Shown here one piece after another: positions 1 to 8,035 of a stretch of 33,898 nt of DNA. Numbering within the stretch: position 1 is the stretch's first letter; each line of letters begins with the position of its first letter. The stretch lies in contig NZ_JARFYN010000085.1 in assembly GCF_030272695.1 (NCBI RefSeq), forward strand, positions 1 to 33,898, written 5' to 3'. Both the position numbers and the translations under genes were made by a program. The stretch is from Martinezella calliandrae. GTDB taxonomy: Bacteria; Pseudomonadota; Alphaproteobacteria; Rhizobiales; Rhizobiaceae. The notes below the pieces were generated by a model. It saw only the letters and a list, made by a program, of their open reading frames with translations, was not told the origin of the DNA and did not search any database.

Positions 1-120
1 GAGATCGTCGAACTGGCTGGAGTCGACGATGTTGCAACCTTGATCGGCCAGATAATTCGCTATCGCCGCAACGATCCCGCGCGTCGATTTGCAGGATACG
101 GTCAATATGAATTTCATCAT
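1..120 (-). CDS. purU: Formyltetrahydrofolate deformylase, N-terminal part (cut by window edge)
   Basis: PurU hydrolyses 10-formyl-THF to formate and THF in the cytoplasm. Only the first 40 codons are inside the window; the reading frame runs off base 1. The peptide starts MMKFILTVSC and continues KSTRGIVAAIANYLADQGCN then IVDSSQFDD, which is the N-terminal ACT domain signature of PurU (beta strand, then the GIV-AAI helix, then the SSQFDD strand). A GAAGGA ribosome site lies about 8 bases upstream of the double ATG. The gene follows glnT on the same strand after a 100-base gap, so it probably belongs to the same operon. There it would release one-carbon units made by the sox/mgd enzyme as formate. 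The catalytic domain is outside the window and could not be checked. Confidence 0.85.
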   Translation of the reverse strand, partial: MMKFILTVSCKSTRGIVAAIANYLADQGCNIVDSSQFDDL

Positions 121-220
121 GCTGAATTTTCCTTCGCCATTCGAAGCGCTCAGAGTGCCATTGGCCGGGTTTCGAGCTCCGGCCCTTTGCGTCGGGATTT
201 TCAAACGTCGAGCCATTGGC

Positions 221-1528
221 TCAGACATCAAGCGCGGAATCGCGTTCCCACTGCGTGAAATGCGAGCAAAAGGAATCCCATTCCCGGTGCTTGAGCTTGA
301 GGTAGGCGGCGGAGAATTCCGCTCCGATCGCCTCCTTCAAGCCCTCATCGGCATCATAGGCGCGCAGTGCATCGAGCAGGTTGAGCGGCAGGCGCGGCGC
401 GTCCTTCACGAGATGCCCCTCCGCATACATATCGATATCATAATGCGGGCCGGGATCGGCCCTGTTGCGGAGGCCGTCGAGGCCGGCTGCAATGATGATG
501 GCTTGAAGCAAATAGGGATTGACCGCACCGTCCGGCAGGCGCAGCTCAAAACGGCCAGGCCCAGGCACGCGCACCATATGGGTGCGGTTGTTGCCAGTCC
601 AGGTCACCGTGTTCGGCGACCAGGTGGCACCCGACGTCGTGCGCGGCGCGTTGATACGCTTGTAGGAATTGACCGTCGGATTGGTAATCGCAGCAAGCGA
701 CGAGGCATGTTTCATGATACCGCCAAGAAACTGCCTGCCTTCCGCCGAGAGACCGAATTCCGCTTCCCTGTCGGCAAAGACGTTTGTCCTGCCGTCATTG
801 TCCCAGACCGAGATGTGGCAATGGCAGCCATTGCCGGTGAGCCCCTTAAAGGGCTTCGGCATGAAAGTGGCGCGAAGACCGTGCTTTTCTGCGATCGACT
901 TCACCATGAACTTGAAGAAGGAATGCTTGTCGGCTGTCTTCAGCGCGTCGTCGAATTCCCAGTTCATCTCGAACTGGCCGTTCGCATCCTCGTGATCGTT
1001 CTGATAGGCGCCCCAACCAAGTTCGAGCATGTAGTCGCAGATTTCGGCAATGACATCATAGCGACGCATAACAGCCTGCTGGTCGTAGCAGGGCTTTTCA
1101 GCGCTATCGTATTCGTCTGAAATCTTCGAGCCGTCGGCGGTGATCAGGAAGAATTCCGCCTCAACACCGGTCTTGACCCGCTTGCCCGCCGCCTCGGCTT
1201 GCTTGACGAGCTTTTTCAACACGTTTCGCGGCGCCTGGGCGACAAGTTCGCCTTCCATCATGCAATCGGCGGCTACCCAGGCGACATCCTTTTTCCATGG
1301 GAGTTGGATGACAGAGGATGCGTCCGGTACGGCGAAAAGATCAGGATGAGCGGGTGTCATGTCGAGCCAGGTGGCAAAACCTGCAAAGCCCGCGCCCTCT
1401 TCCTGCATGCCGGCGATCGCCTGCGCGGGCACCAGCTTGGCGCGCTGGCATGCGAAAAGATCGGTATAGCTGATCATGAAGTATTTGATGCCTTTGTCTT
1501 TCGCAAAAGCAGCAAGATCCAGTGTCAT
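221..1528 (-). CDS. glnT: Type III glutamine synthetase / gamma-glutamylmethylamide synthetase
   Basis: A 435-residue glutamine-synthetase-fold ligase. It uses ATP to join glutamate with ammonia, or with methylamine if it acts as GmaS. Visible motifs are the metal-binding GVEAEFFLI strand, the GNGCHCHISVWD segment with the metal/ATP histidines, the NSYKRINAPRTTSG loop and the C-terminal RVPGPGRFELRLPDGAVNPY stretch. Length fits the GlnT/GmaS branch and is shorter than GlnA. The ATG at 1528 is preceded by AGGGGAACGAGA. It lies 80 bases after glxD and before purU, in a run glxB-glxC-glxD-glnT-purU. Family knowledge: rhizobial GlnT was described as a third glutamine synthetase, while close homologues beside mgsABC are gamma-glutamylmethylamide synthetases. 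Sequence reading alone does not separate the two; the neighbours favour GmaS activity. Confidence 0.9.
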   Translation of the reverse strand: MTLDLAAFAKDKGIKYFMISYTDLFACQRAKLVPAQAIAGMQEEGAGFAGFATWLDMTPAHPDLFAVPDASSVIQLPWKKDVAWVAADCMMEGELVAQAPRNVLKKLVKQAEAAGKRVKTGVEAEFFLITADGSKISDEYDSAEKPCYDQQAVMRRYDVIAEICDYMLELGWGAYQNDHEDANGQFEMNWEFDDALKTADKHSFFKFMVKSIAEKHGLRATFMPKPFKGLTGNGCHCHISVWDNDGRTNVFADREAEFGLSAEGRQFLGGIMKHASSLAAITNPTVNSYKRINAPRTTSGATWSPNTVTWTGNNRTHMVRVPGPGRFELRLPDGAVNPYLLQAIIIAAGLDGLRNRADPGPHYDIDMYAEGHLVKDAPRLPLNLLDALRAYDADEGLKEAIGAEFSAAYLKLKHREWDSFCSHFTQWERDSALDV

Positions 1529-1608
1529 TCTCGTTCCCCTTTGGATTTCTCAGAGACACTTTGGTTATGGATGCGAAACGGCCGGGACGTTTGCCCGGCC
1601 GCTAGAAA

Positions 1609-2937
1609 TCAGTAGCCTCCCTTTCCCGGAATCCAGTTCGTGCCCGCAAGTGGCACCTGCGCCATGGCAGAAGCCTCGATGGTCAGCGCGCAGAGATCTT
1701 CTGGTTCGAGGTTGTGGACGTGGTTTTTGCCGCAGGCCCGGGCGATGGTCTGTGCCTCGAGTGCCATGACCTTCAGATAGTTGGCGAGGCGCCGGCCGGC
1801 GGTCGCTGGATCGACACGTTTCATCAGTTCGGGATCCTGCGTGGTGATGCCGGCGGGATCCTTGCCCTCGTGCCAGTCATCATAGGCGGCAGCCGTTGTC
1901 CCGAGCGCTTCGTAATCGGCGGTCCAGCGCGGATCGTTCTCGCCAATAGCGATGAGGGCCGCCGTACCGATGGAGACGGCATCGGCGCCGAGCGCCAGTG
2001 CCTTTGCTACGTCAGCACCATTACGGACACCGCCGGAAACGATAAGCTGAACCTTACGGTGCATCCCCAGATCTTGCAGCGCTTGCACGGCGGGCCGGAT
2101 GCAGGCAAGCGTTGGCATGCCGACATGCTCGATGAAGACCTCCTGCGTTGCGGCTGTGCCGCCCTGCATGCCGTCGAGCACGACGACGTCGGCGCCGGCC
2201 TTCACGGCAAGTGCGGTATCGTAATAGGGCCGCGCGCCACCGACCTTCACATAGATCGGCTTTTCCCAGTTGGTGATTTCGCGCAGTTCGAGGATCTTGA
2301 TCTCAAGATCGTCCGGACCGGTCCAATCAGGGTGACGGCTGGCCGAGCGCTGATCGATTCCCTTCGGCAGCGTGCGCATCTCGGCAACGCGATCGGAGAT
2401 CTTCTGGCCGAGCAGCATGCCGCCGCCGCCAGGCTTAGCGCCCTGGCCGACAACGATTTCGATCGCATCGGCGCGTCGCAGATCCTTCGGGTTCATGCCA
2501 TAACGCGAGGGAAGATATTGATAGACGAGGAGCTGCGAATGACCCCGTTCCTCCTCCGTCATGCCGCCGTCGCCCGTGGTGGTCGACGTGCCGGCTATCG
2601 TCGCGCCACGGCCGAGCGCCTCCTTGGCAGGGCCGGAAAGCGAGCCGAAACTCATGCCGGCAATGGTGATCGGGATCTTTAATTCTATCGGCTTCTTAGC
2701 GAAGCGCGAGCCGAGCACGACATTGGTGCCGCATTTTTCGCGGTAACCCTCCAGCGGATAACGGGAGATCGAGGCGCCTAGAAAGAGAAGGTCATCGAAA
2801 TGCGGCAGTTTGCGTTTGGCACCGCCACCGCGAATGTCATAGATGCCGGTCGCCGCCGCGCGGCGGATTTCCGACATCGTGTATTCGTCGAAGGTTGCCG
2901 AAAGGCGAGGCTCTGTGGGCGGATTGTGATAGCTCAT
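1609..2937 (-). CDS. glxD: Glutamate synthase large-subunit-like FMN domain protein (GlxD / MgsC-type)
   Basis: A 442-residue stand-alone version of the FMN-binding synthase domain of GltB. Visible are the TTTGDGGMTEEERGHSQ region, the RYGMNPKDLRRADAIEI and GQGAKPGGGGMLLGQKIS substrate/flavin loops, the KVGG-ARPYY strand and the phosphate-binding IVSGGVRNGADVAKALALGA barrel end. In GltB this domain turns 2-oxoglutarate plus an amine into glutamate; in N-methylglutamate synthase the matching subunit makes N-methylglutamate. Where GltB has the 3Fe-4S cysteines (C-H-x-N-T-C-P-V-G), this protein reads WHEGKDPAGITTQ, so at least two cluster ligands are absent. The start at 2937 has GAGGG about 7 bases upstream. 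It follows glxC by 17 bases and precedes glnT by 80. Confidence 0.9.
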   Translation of the reverse strand: MSYHNPPTEPRLSATFDEYTMSEIRRAAATGIYDIRGGGAKRKLPHFDDLLFLGASISRYPLEGYREKCGTNVVLGSRFAKKPIELKIPITIAGMSFGSLSGPAKEALGRGATIAGTSTTTGDGGMTEEERGHSQLLVYQYLPSRYGMNPKDLRRADAIEIVVGQGAKPGGGGMLLGQKISDRVAEMRTLPKGIDQRSASRHPDWTGPDDLEIKILELREITNWEKPIYVKVGGARPYYDTALAVKAGADVVVLDGMQGGTAATQEVFIEHVGMPTLACIRPAVQALQDLGMHRKVQLIVSGGVRNGADVAKALALGADAVSIGTAALIAIGENDPRWTADYEALGTTAAAYDDWHEGKDPAGITTQDPELMKRVDPATAGRRLANYLKVMALEAQTIARACGKNHVHNLEPEDLCALTIEASAMAQVPLAGTNWIPGKGGY

Positions 2938-2954
2938 GAAACCCTCGGTAGGAC

Positions 2955-3641
2955 CTAGTAGGCGTCGGCGTTGTCGACGTGGAAGCTGTAGAGTTTGCGG
3001 GCCGAGCCGTAGCGGCTGAACTCCTCGGGCCTTGCATCGGTGACGCCGGCCTTTTTAAGGAGACGGCCGAGCAATTCGACGTGCTCGGGGCGCATCTCCT
3101 TCTCAATGCAGTCGGCCCCGAGGCTCTGGACCTTGCCGCGCACGAAGATGCGCGCCTCGTAGAGGGAATCGCCAAGCGCCTCGCCAGCGTCGCCAAGAAC
3201 GACAAGGTTGCCGGCCTGCGCCATAAAGGCGGACATATGACCGATATTGCCTCGCACGACGATATCGATGCCTTTCATGGAAATGCCGCATCGCGACGAG
3301 GCATTGCCTTCGATCACCAAAAGGCCTCCGCAACCGGTCGCACCTGCATATTGACTGGCATCGCCTTTGACTATTATCCGGCCGGACATCATATTCTCGC
3401 CGACGCCGGGGCCGGCCGAGCCGTGCACCGTGATAACAGCCTCTTCGTTCATGCCGCCGCAGTAATAGCCGACACTGCCGCGGATATCGATGCTGACGGG
3501 CGCGTGCACGCCGGCAGCGACCGCATGATGGCCACGAGGATTGACGACTTCGAACTGAAGGTCGTTATCGCCCTGTACAATGTCGTGCAGGGTCTGATTG
3601 AGATCACGAAGCGGGGTCACCGCAAGATCGAATATGGGCAT
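2955..3641 (-). CDS. glxC: Glutamate synthase GXGXG-domain protein (GlxC / MgsB-type)
   Basis: A 228-residue protein made almost wholly of the right-handed beta-helix GXGXG domain found at the C-terminus of GltB and in FwdC/FhcC. Glycine-rich repeat turns are evident, such as HGSAGPGVGENMMSGRIIVK, YAGATGCGGLLVIEG and RGNIGHMSAFMAQAGNLVVL. In the three-subunit arrangement it is the structural partner that links the amidotransferase-like GlxB to the FMN subunit GlxD. The ATG at 3641 is preceded by CAGGACGATTAT. It lies between glxB (54-base gap) and glxD (17-base gap), clearly one transcription unit. The weak resemblance to formyltransferase/hydrolase FhcC is a shared fold only; no other fhc gene is present. 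Confidence 0.9.
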   Translation of the reverse strand: MPIFDLAVTPLRDLNQTLHDIVQGDNDLQFEVVNPRGHHAVAAGVHAPVSIDIRGSVGYYCGGMNEEAVITVHGSAGPGVGENMMSGRIIVKGDASQYAGATGCGGLLVIEGNASSRCGISMKGIDIVVRGNIGHMSAFMAQAGNLVVLGDAGEALGDSLYEARIFVRGKVQSLGADCIEKEMRPEHVELLGRLLKKAGVTDARPEEFSRYGSARKLYSFHVDNADAY

Positions 3642-3695
3642 ATAATCGTCCTGAAATGAAATCGAACCGATTGGTTGAAGCTGCCATGCCGGCTT

Positions 3696-4592
3696 TCAGC
3701 GTTCCCAGAAATAAACAGTTGCCGGCTCCGGCTCCCAGACACGCGCCGCTTCGATGCCAGGCAGACTGACAAGCGCACGATATTCCGAACCGAAAGCGAC
3801 ATAGCGATCCGTTTCAGCCATGATGGCAGGCTTGCAGGCGATCGCATCGCGCACGACGCCGAAGCCCGACTTGGTGCCGACGACGAAGGTGAAAAAACCG
3901 TCGAGGTCGTCCACCGCGCTTTCCAGCGCCTCGCCCAGATTCTTGCCTTTGGCCATTTCCGCCGTCAGATAAGCGGCCGCAACCTCCGAGTCGTTTTCCG
4001 TCTCGAAGGTCATGCCCTGATGCTTCAGCTCGCGGCGAAGATTGTTGTGGTTCGACAGCGAGCCGTTGTGCACAAGGCACTGGTCGGAGCCGGTCGAGAA
4101 AGGATGGGCGCCAAGCGTCGTTACAGCGGACTCTGTCGCCATGCGCGTGTGGCCAATACCATGGGTGCCCGCCATCGAAGTGACCGAAAAGCGGGAAACG
4201 ACATCCTTCGGCAAGCCGGTTTCCTTATAGATCTCGATCGCATCGCCGCTGCTCATGATTCGCACGTCGGGACGAAGTTGGGCGATTGCGGCGCGGCCTT
4301 CGTCGAGCTGATCCTTCGGCAAGGTGACGACCGCGTGCGTACTCTTGACCTCGATCGAAAGATAGCTGTCGAGCGTCCTCATCAATTCCATTTCCAGGCC
4401 AACGAAATCTTTCTTCGGATCGGCGGACTGGATGGTGATCTTCGCCTTGTCGCCATCGCCGTCGCCGTAGATGGCGATGCCGGCGCTATCCGGCCCGCGA
4501 TCGGTCATCGTCACCAGCATGGACGACAGGAGCGCTCCGAGCTGAGGCTCCAGGCTTTTATCCTTCAGGAAGAGACCCACAATTCCGCACAT
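3696..4592 (-). CDS. glxB: Class II glutamine amidotransferase-like subunit (GlxB / MgsA-type)
   Basis: A 298-residue Ntn-hydrolase of the class II glutamine amidotransferase family, equivalent to the N-terminal domain of GltB. The start is placed at 4592 because it gives MCGIVGLF, so removal of Met exposes the catalytic Cys1 as the family requires; AGAGGG stands 7 bases upstream. A longer in-frame start (TTG at 4619) would bury the cysteine. Further motifs are the MTDRGPDSAGIAIYGDGD stretch, GIGHTRMATESAVTTLGAHP and VHNGSLSNHNNLRREL. In glutamate synthase this part frees ammonia from glutamine; in N-methylglutamate synthase the homologous subunit is thought to deliver methylamine from gamma-glutamylmethylamide. 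It is first in the glxBCD-glnT-purU run, 90 bases after the XRE-cupin regulator. Confidence 0.9.
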   Translation of the reverse strand: MCGIVGLFLKDKSLEPQLGALLSSMLVTMTDRGPDSAGIAIYGDGDGDKAKITIQSADPKKDFVGLEMELMRTLDSYLSIEVKSTHAVVTLPKDQLDEGRAAIAQLRPDVRIMSSGDAIEIYKETGLPKDVVSRFSVTSMAGTHGIGHTRMATESAVTTLGAHPFSTGSDQCLVHNGSLSNHNNLRRELKHQGMTFETENDSEVAAAYLTAEMAKGKNLGEALESAVDDLDGFFTFVVGTKSGFGVVRDAIACKPAIMAETDRYVAFGSEYRALVSLPGIEAARVWEPEPATVYFWER

Positions 4593-4682
4593 GACCAAAC
4601 CCTCTGTTCGCATCAGCAAAATGAGTAACAGGTCTCCTTATGAATTTCAACTAGCAAGAATATTTTTTTCTTTTAAAGCAAG

Positions 4683-5366
4683 TCAGTCATTCTTGCCCAC
4701 TTGTGGATAGGTGATGATCGACAGGTAGCGGCTTGGCAGCTTGACGAGCACCTCCGGGCCATGCGGCGCGTCGGCATCAAAGAATAGGCTGTCGCCCGGT
4801 TGCATGGGGAAAAGCTGGTCGCCATGGCGATAAACGACCTCGCCTTCGAGCATATAGAGAAACTCCATGCCCTCGTGCTGGAAAGTCGGGAAGACGTCGG
4901 AATCAGCCGTCAGGGTTATCAGGTAGGGCTCGACGATGACGCCACTCGTATTGTTGTCGATATGCCCGAGCAGATTATACTGATGCCCGGCGCGTGTGCC
5001 GCGGCGTTCAAGTTCGATGCCCTGTCCCGCCTTGACGAAGACAGCGTTGCGCGGCTCCTCATAGCGGCGGAAGAAGGCGGTGAGCGGCATGCCGAGGGCG
5101 CGTGACAGCGATTGCAGCGTCGTCAGCGACGGCGAAATATTGCCATTCTCGATCTTTGACAACATGCCGAGCGATATGCCGGTCGCAGCGGCCAGATCCG
5201 TCACCGTGATACCGAGTTTCTTGCGGAAGGCGCGCACCTCATGACCGATCGCAATTTCGAGATTGTTTTCCTTCGGCTCGCGAACGGCATGCGGATCCTG
5301 GGTGAAGGCTGGCCGGCCGCCATGCGTGTGATCCTCCTGCTTCGTCGCGTCGCGCTTGGTTTTCAT
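4683..5366 (-). CDS. XRE-family regulator with C-terminal cupin domain
   Basis: A 227-residue transcription factor. Residues from about 38 to 95 form an XRE helix-turn-helix (VRAFRKKLGITVTDLAAATG, ISLGMLSKIENGNISPSLTT). Residues from about 145 to 222 form a cupin (FPTFQHEGMEFLYMLEGEVV, QPGDSLFFDADAPHGPEVL) that probably senses a small metabolite. An unusually hydrophilic lysine/histidine-rich N-terminal tail of about 35 residues precedes the HTH. The start at 5366 is supported by AAGGAAAACTGA. The gene lies directly upstream of glxB on the same strand and downstream of glxA, so it probably governs the amine/amino-acid genes around it. Related XRE-cupin proteins often control amine catabolism, but the ligand here is unknown. 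Confidence 0.88.
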   Translation of the reverse strand: MKTKRDATKQEDHTHGGRPAFTQDPHAVREPKENNLEIAIGHEVRAFRKKLGITVTDLAAATGISLGMLSKIENGNISPSLTTLQSLSRALGMPLTAFFRRYEEPRNAVFVKAGQGIELERRGTRAGHQYNLLGHIDNNTSGVIVEPYLITLTADSDVFPTFQHEGMEFLYMLEGEVVYRHGDQLFPMQPGDSLFFDADAPHGPEVLVKLPSRYLSIITYPQVGKND

Positions 5367-5447
5367 TCAGTTTTCCTTCGTCAGCAGATGTTTTTCCTGG
5401 AAATCACCCTATCGCCCTGGTGAAAATTTCTCAACCGTGAAGAAAGT

Positions 5448-6407
5448 CTAGTCCAGTCTCATATCCCGCGGCGCTTGGCCAAAAGCCTTGCGAAACAGTC
5501 GCGAGAAATGGCCCGCGCTGGAAAAGCCGGTCGCAACCGCGATTTCCGAAATCGACAGCGGGCTTTGCCGCAGTAGGCGTAGCGCGTGCTGCAGCCGGAT
5601 GCGGCGATATTGCTCGAGAAAGGTCGTTTCCAAATGGGCGGCGAACAGCCTGTCGAGATGACGGGCGCTAACGCCGGCGATCCGTGCCATCGTCGTACGA
5701 TCGAGCGGCATCTCGATGGTCTCTTCCATCTTAGCAAGGACGCTGAGCAACCCCGGGTGGTGCACGCCGTAGCGTTCGGCAAGCGAGGCCCGCTGCGGTG
5801 CGGCCGGCTCGCCGATCTCCGTATGCAAATACCAGTCACTGACGCGGCGGGCGAAATCCGCGCCGATGCGTTCGGTGATCAGCGCATGCATCATGTCCAG
5901 CGGCGCGATGCCGCCGCCGCAGGTGATGCGATTGCCGTCGATGACAAAGCGGGCCTGACGCGGCGTGAGATCCGGAAAGGCTTCGAGCAGCGCCGGCGCA
6001 TGTTCCCAATGAATGGTGAAATCACGCCCGGCCAGCAGCCCCGCGGCGGCAAGCAGATAAGGGCCGCCCGAAATGCCGCCGATCCGCACGCCTTCGCGCG
6101 ACAACTGCCGGAGGCAGGCATGCACGGACGGATAATGCCAGTCGCGCGGCGAACCGCCGGCGCAAACGAAGACCATGTCGAGACCAGTGCCGCGAGACGG
6201 CAGAGGGGCCGCGGGAACCACGGCGCCCGACGAGGACGGCGCCGACGTGCCGTCGGGAGAAAATATGGAGAGACGGTATAGCTCGCGTCCAGCGATCAGG
6301 TTTGCGGCACGAAGCGGCTCGGTCGCGGACGCATAGGACATCAGCGCAAATCCCGGCACAAGAAGGAAACCGATTTTCTGGGCGCTTTTTGTATCGGTCG
6401 GGCTCAT
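5448..6407 (-). CDS. glxA: GlxA family AraC-type transcriptional regulator
   Basis: A 319-residue regulator with an N-terminal DJ-1/PfpI (class I amidotransferase-like) ligand domain and a C-terminal AraC DNA-binding domain. The elbow region reads GGISGGPYLLAAAGLLAGRD followed by FTIHWEH, so the catalytic cysteine of true amidotransferases is replaced by serine, normal for regulatory members. The C-terminus has two helix-turn-helix units (TMARIAGVSARHLDRLF and SISEIAVATGFSSAGHFSRL, ending FGQAPRDMRLD). Family members such as GbdR, ArgR and CdhR control catabolism of glycine betaine, arginine and carnitine. It is divergent from soxB across 86 bases that contain an inverted repeat, so control of the soxBDAG arm is likely. 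Confidence 0.9.
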   Translation of the reverse strand: MSPTDTKSAQKIGFLLVPGFALMSYASATEPLRAANLIAGRELYRLSIFSPDGTSAPSSSGAVVPAAPLPSRGTGLDMVFVCAGGSPRDWHYPSVHACLRQLSREGVRIGGISGGPYLLAAAGLLAGRDFTIHWEHAPALLEAFPDLTPRQARFVIDGNRITCGGGIAPLDMMHALITERIGADFARRVSDWYLHTEIGEPAAPQRASLAERYGVHHPGLLSVLAKMEETIEMPLDRTTMARIAGVSARHLDRLFAAHLETTFLEQYRRIRLQHALRLLRQSPLSISEIAVATGFSSAGHFSRLFRKAFGQAPRDMRLD

Positions 6408-6426
6408 GTCTCTTTTTTAGCGAATA

Positions 6427-6476
6427 ATGTCCTCCATGTGCAAGTTAATACGCTTCAATCTGTCATCATGGGACAT
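6427..6476. promoter_or_regulatory. Inverted repeat in the glxA-soxB divergent promoter region
   Basis: The 86-base gap between glxA and soxB contains ATGTCC(T)CCATG at 6427-6438 and CATGGGACAT at 6467-6476. These are reverse complements apart from one extra base in the left arm and are spaced 28 bases apart. Two arms separated by about three helical turns in a divergent promoter suit an AraC-dimer operator. The placement is seen; the role is inferred. Confidence 0.4.
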
Positions 6477-6493
6477 CTCTTTCGGATATCACC

Positions 6494-7744
6494 ATGCGCT
6501 ATTCCGCACTTTCGATCTTTCTGAACGGCCTTCGCGGCAACAAGGACTGGACCCCAGCCTGGCGCAGTCCCGCACCGAAGCCGCACTATGACGTCGTCAT
6601 CGTCGGTGGCGGCGGCCATGGACTTGCAACGGCCTATTACCTAGCCAAGACGTTCGGCATCACCAATGTTGCGGTGTTGGAAAAGGGCTATCTCGGCTCG
6701 GGCAATATCGGCCGCAACACAACGATCATTCGTTCGAACTACCTGTTGCCCGGCAACAACCCTTTCTACGAGCTGTCCATGAAGCTCTGGGAGGGCTTGG
6801 AACAGGATTTCAATTTCAACGCCATGGTCTCGCAGCGCGGCGTGCTCAATCTTTTCCATTCCGATGCACAACGTGACGCCTATACCCGCCGCGGCAACGC
6901 CATGCGGTTGCACGGGGTCGATGCCGAATACCTCGATCGAACGGCCGTGCGTAAGATGCTGCCCTTCCTCGATTTCGACAATGCCCGCTTCCCTGTCATG
7001 GGCGGCCTGTTTCAGCCGCGCGGTGGGACGGTTCGCCACGATGCGGTCGCCTGGGGATACGCCCGCGGCGCCGACAGCCGCGGTGTCGACATTATCACAG
7101 GCTGCGAGGTGACCGGCATCCGCACCGAGAATGGCAGCGTCACGGGCGTCGTGACCTCAAAGGGCTTCATCGGCTGCGGCAAGCTGGCGCTCGCCGCAGC
7201 CGGCAATTCCACCATCGTCGCCGATATGGCGGGCCTGCGCCTGCCGATCGAAAGCCATGTGCTGCAGGCCTTCGTGTCTGAGGGGCTGAAACCCTTCATC
7301 GACACGGTCGTCACCTTTGGCGCCGGCCATTTCTACGTCTCCCAATCGGATAAGGGCGGCCTCGTTTTTGGCGGCGACATCGACGGGTACAATTCCTATG
7401 CGCAACGTGGCAATCTTGCGACCGTCGAGCATGTCGCCGAGGCAGGCATCGCCATGATCCCGTCGTTGACCCGCGTGCGTTACCTGCGCACATGGGGCGG
7501 CGTCATGGATATGAGTATGGACGGATCGCCGATCATCGACCGCACCCACATCGACAATCTCTATCTGAATGCCGGCTGGTGTTACGGCGGCTTCAAAGCG
7601 ACGCCTGCCTCAGGCTACTGCTATGCCCACCTGATTGCCCGCAATGAGCCGCATGAAACGGCCCGGCAACTGCGACTTGACCGCTTCCGGCGCGGCTATC
7701 AGATCGACGAAAAGGGCGTCGGCGCCCAGCCCAACCTGCATTGA
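6494..7744 (+). CDS. soxB: Sarcosine oxidase beta subunit-type flavoprotein (SoxB / MgdA)
   Basis: A 416-residue FAD/FMN protein, the size of heterotetrameric sarcosine oxidase beta subunits. The FAD-binding DVVIVGGGGHGLATAYYLAK motif lies at residues 33-52 with the matching acidic strand end VAVLEKG. RHDAVAWGYARGA places a histidine at residue 182, corresponding to the covalent FMN-binding histidine of Corynebacterium SoxB. The C-terminal YLRTWGGVMDMSMDGSPIID and NAGWCYGGFKATPASG segments are also typical. The complex oxidises an N-methyl amino acid (sarcosine or N-methylglutamate) and passes the methyl carbon to THF. It is first in a tight soxB-D-A-G operon divergent from glxA. The ribosome site before the ATG is weak. 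Confidence 0.93.
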   Translation: MRYSALSIFLNGLRGNKDWTPAWRSPAPKPHYDVVIVGGGGHGLATAYYLAKTFGITNVAVLEKGYLGSGNIGRNTTIIRSNYLLPGNNPFYELSMKLWEGLEQDFNFNAMVSQRGVLNLFHSDAQRDAYTRRGNAMRLHGVDAEYLDRTAVRKMLPFLDFDNARFPVMGGLFQPRGGTVRHDAVAWGYARGADSRGVDIITGCEVTGIRTENGSVTGVVTSKGFIGCGKLALAAAGNSTIVADMAGLRLPIESHVLQAFVSEGLKPFIDTVVTFGAGHFYVSQSDKGGLVFGGDIDGYNSYAQRGNLATVEHVAEAGIAMIPSLTRVRYLRTWGGVMDMSMDGSPIIDRTHIDNLYLNAGWCYGGFKATPASGYCYAHLIARNEPHETARQLRLDRFRRGYQIDEKGVGAQPNLH

Positions 7745-7756
7745 GGACATGACAAG

Positions 7757-8035
7757 ATGGCAAGCCTGATTTCCTGCCCTCACTGCGGCCTGCGTCCCAA
7801 AGAGGAGTTTTCCATCAAGGGCGATGCAAGCCTGACACGTCCCGCCCCGACTGCCGGCCCCGAGGCATGGTACGACTATGTGTACCTTCGCGACAATCCG
7901 AAGGGGCGCCACAAGGAGTATTGGCACCATTCCTCCGGCTGCCGCCGCTGGCTGGTGGTCGAACGCGATACCTGCACCCACGCCGTTTATGAGGTGAGCG
8001 ACGCCGCACTTGCCAAGCTCGGAGGCCGGGCATGA
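7757..8035 (+). CDS. soxD: Sarcosine oxidase delta subunit-type zinc protein (SoxD / MgdB)
   Basis: A 92-residue protein with SCPHCGLRPKEEF at the N-terminus and the later WHHSSGCRRWLVVERDTCTH segment; the Cys and His residues form the zinc site of SoxD. The YDYVYLRDNPKGRHKEYW stretch is the conserved delta-subunit core. It has no catalytic role of its own in the known complex and packs against the alpha subunit. It starts 12 bases after soxB, and its stop codon overlaps the soxA start (ATGA), so translation of the two is probably coupled. Confidence 0.93.
   Translation: MASLISCPHCGLRPKEEFSIKGDASLTRPAPTAGPEAWYDYVYLRDNPKGRHKEYWHHSSGCRRWLVVERDTCTHAVYEVSDAALAKLGGRA

Noticed and set aside
89..1120. 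A 343-codon open frame on the plus strand
   Set aside because: It is antisense to glnT, whose motifs are unmistakable. No ribosome site or protein-like pattern.
1714..2682. A 322-codon open frame on the plus strand
   Set aside because: It is a mirror of glxD in the opposite strand and has no recognisable domain.
4593..4682. Sigma-54 type promoter (TGGCAC-N5-TTGCA) upstream of glxB, expected for nitrogen genes
   Set aside because: No match to the -24/-12 pattern in this gap on the minus strand, nor in the glxA-soxB gap.
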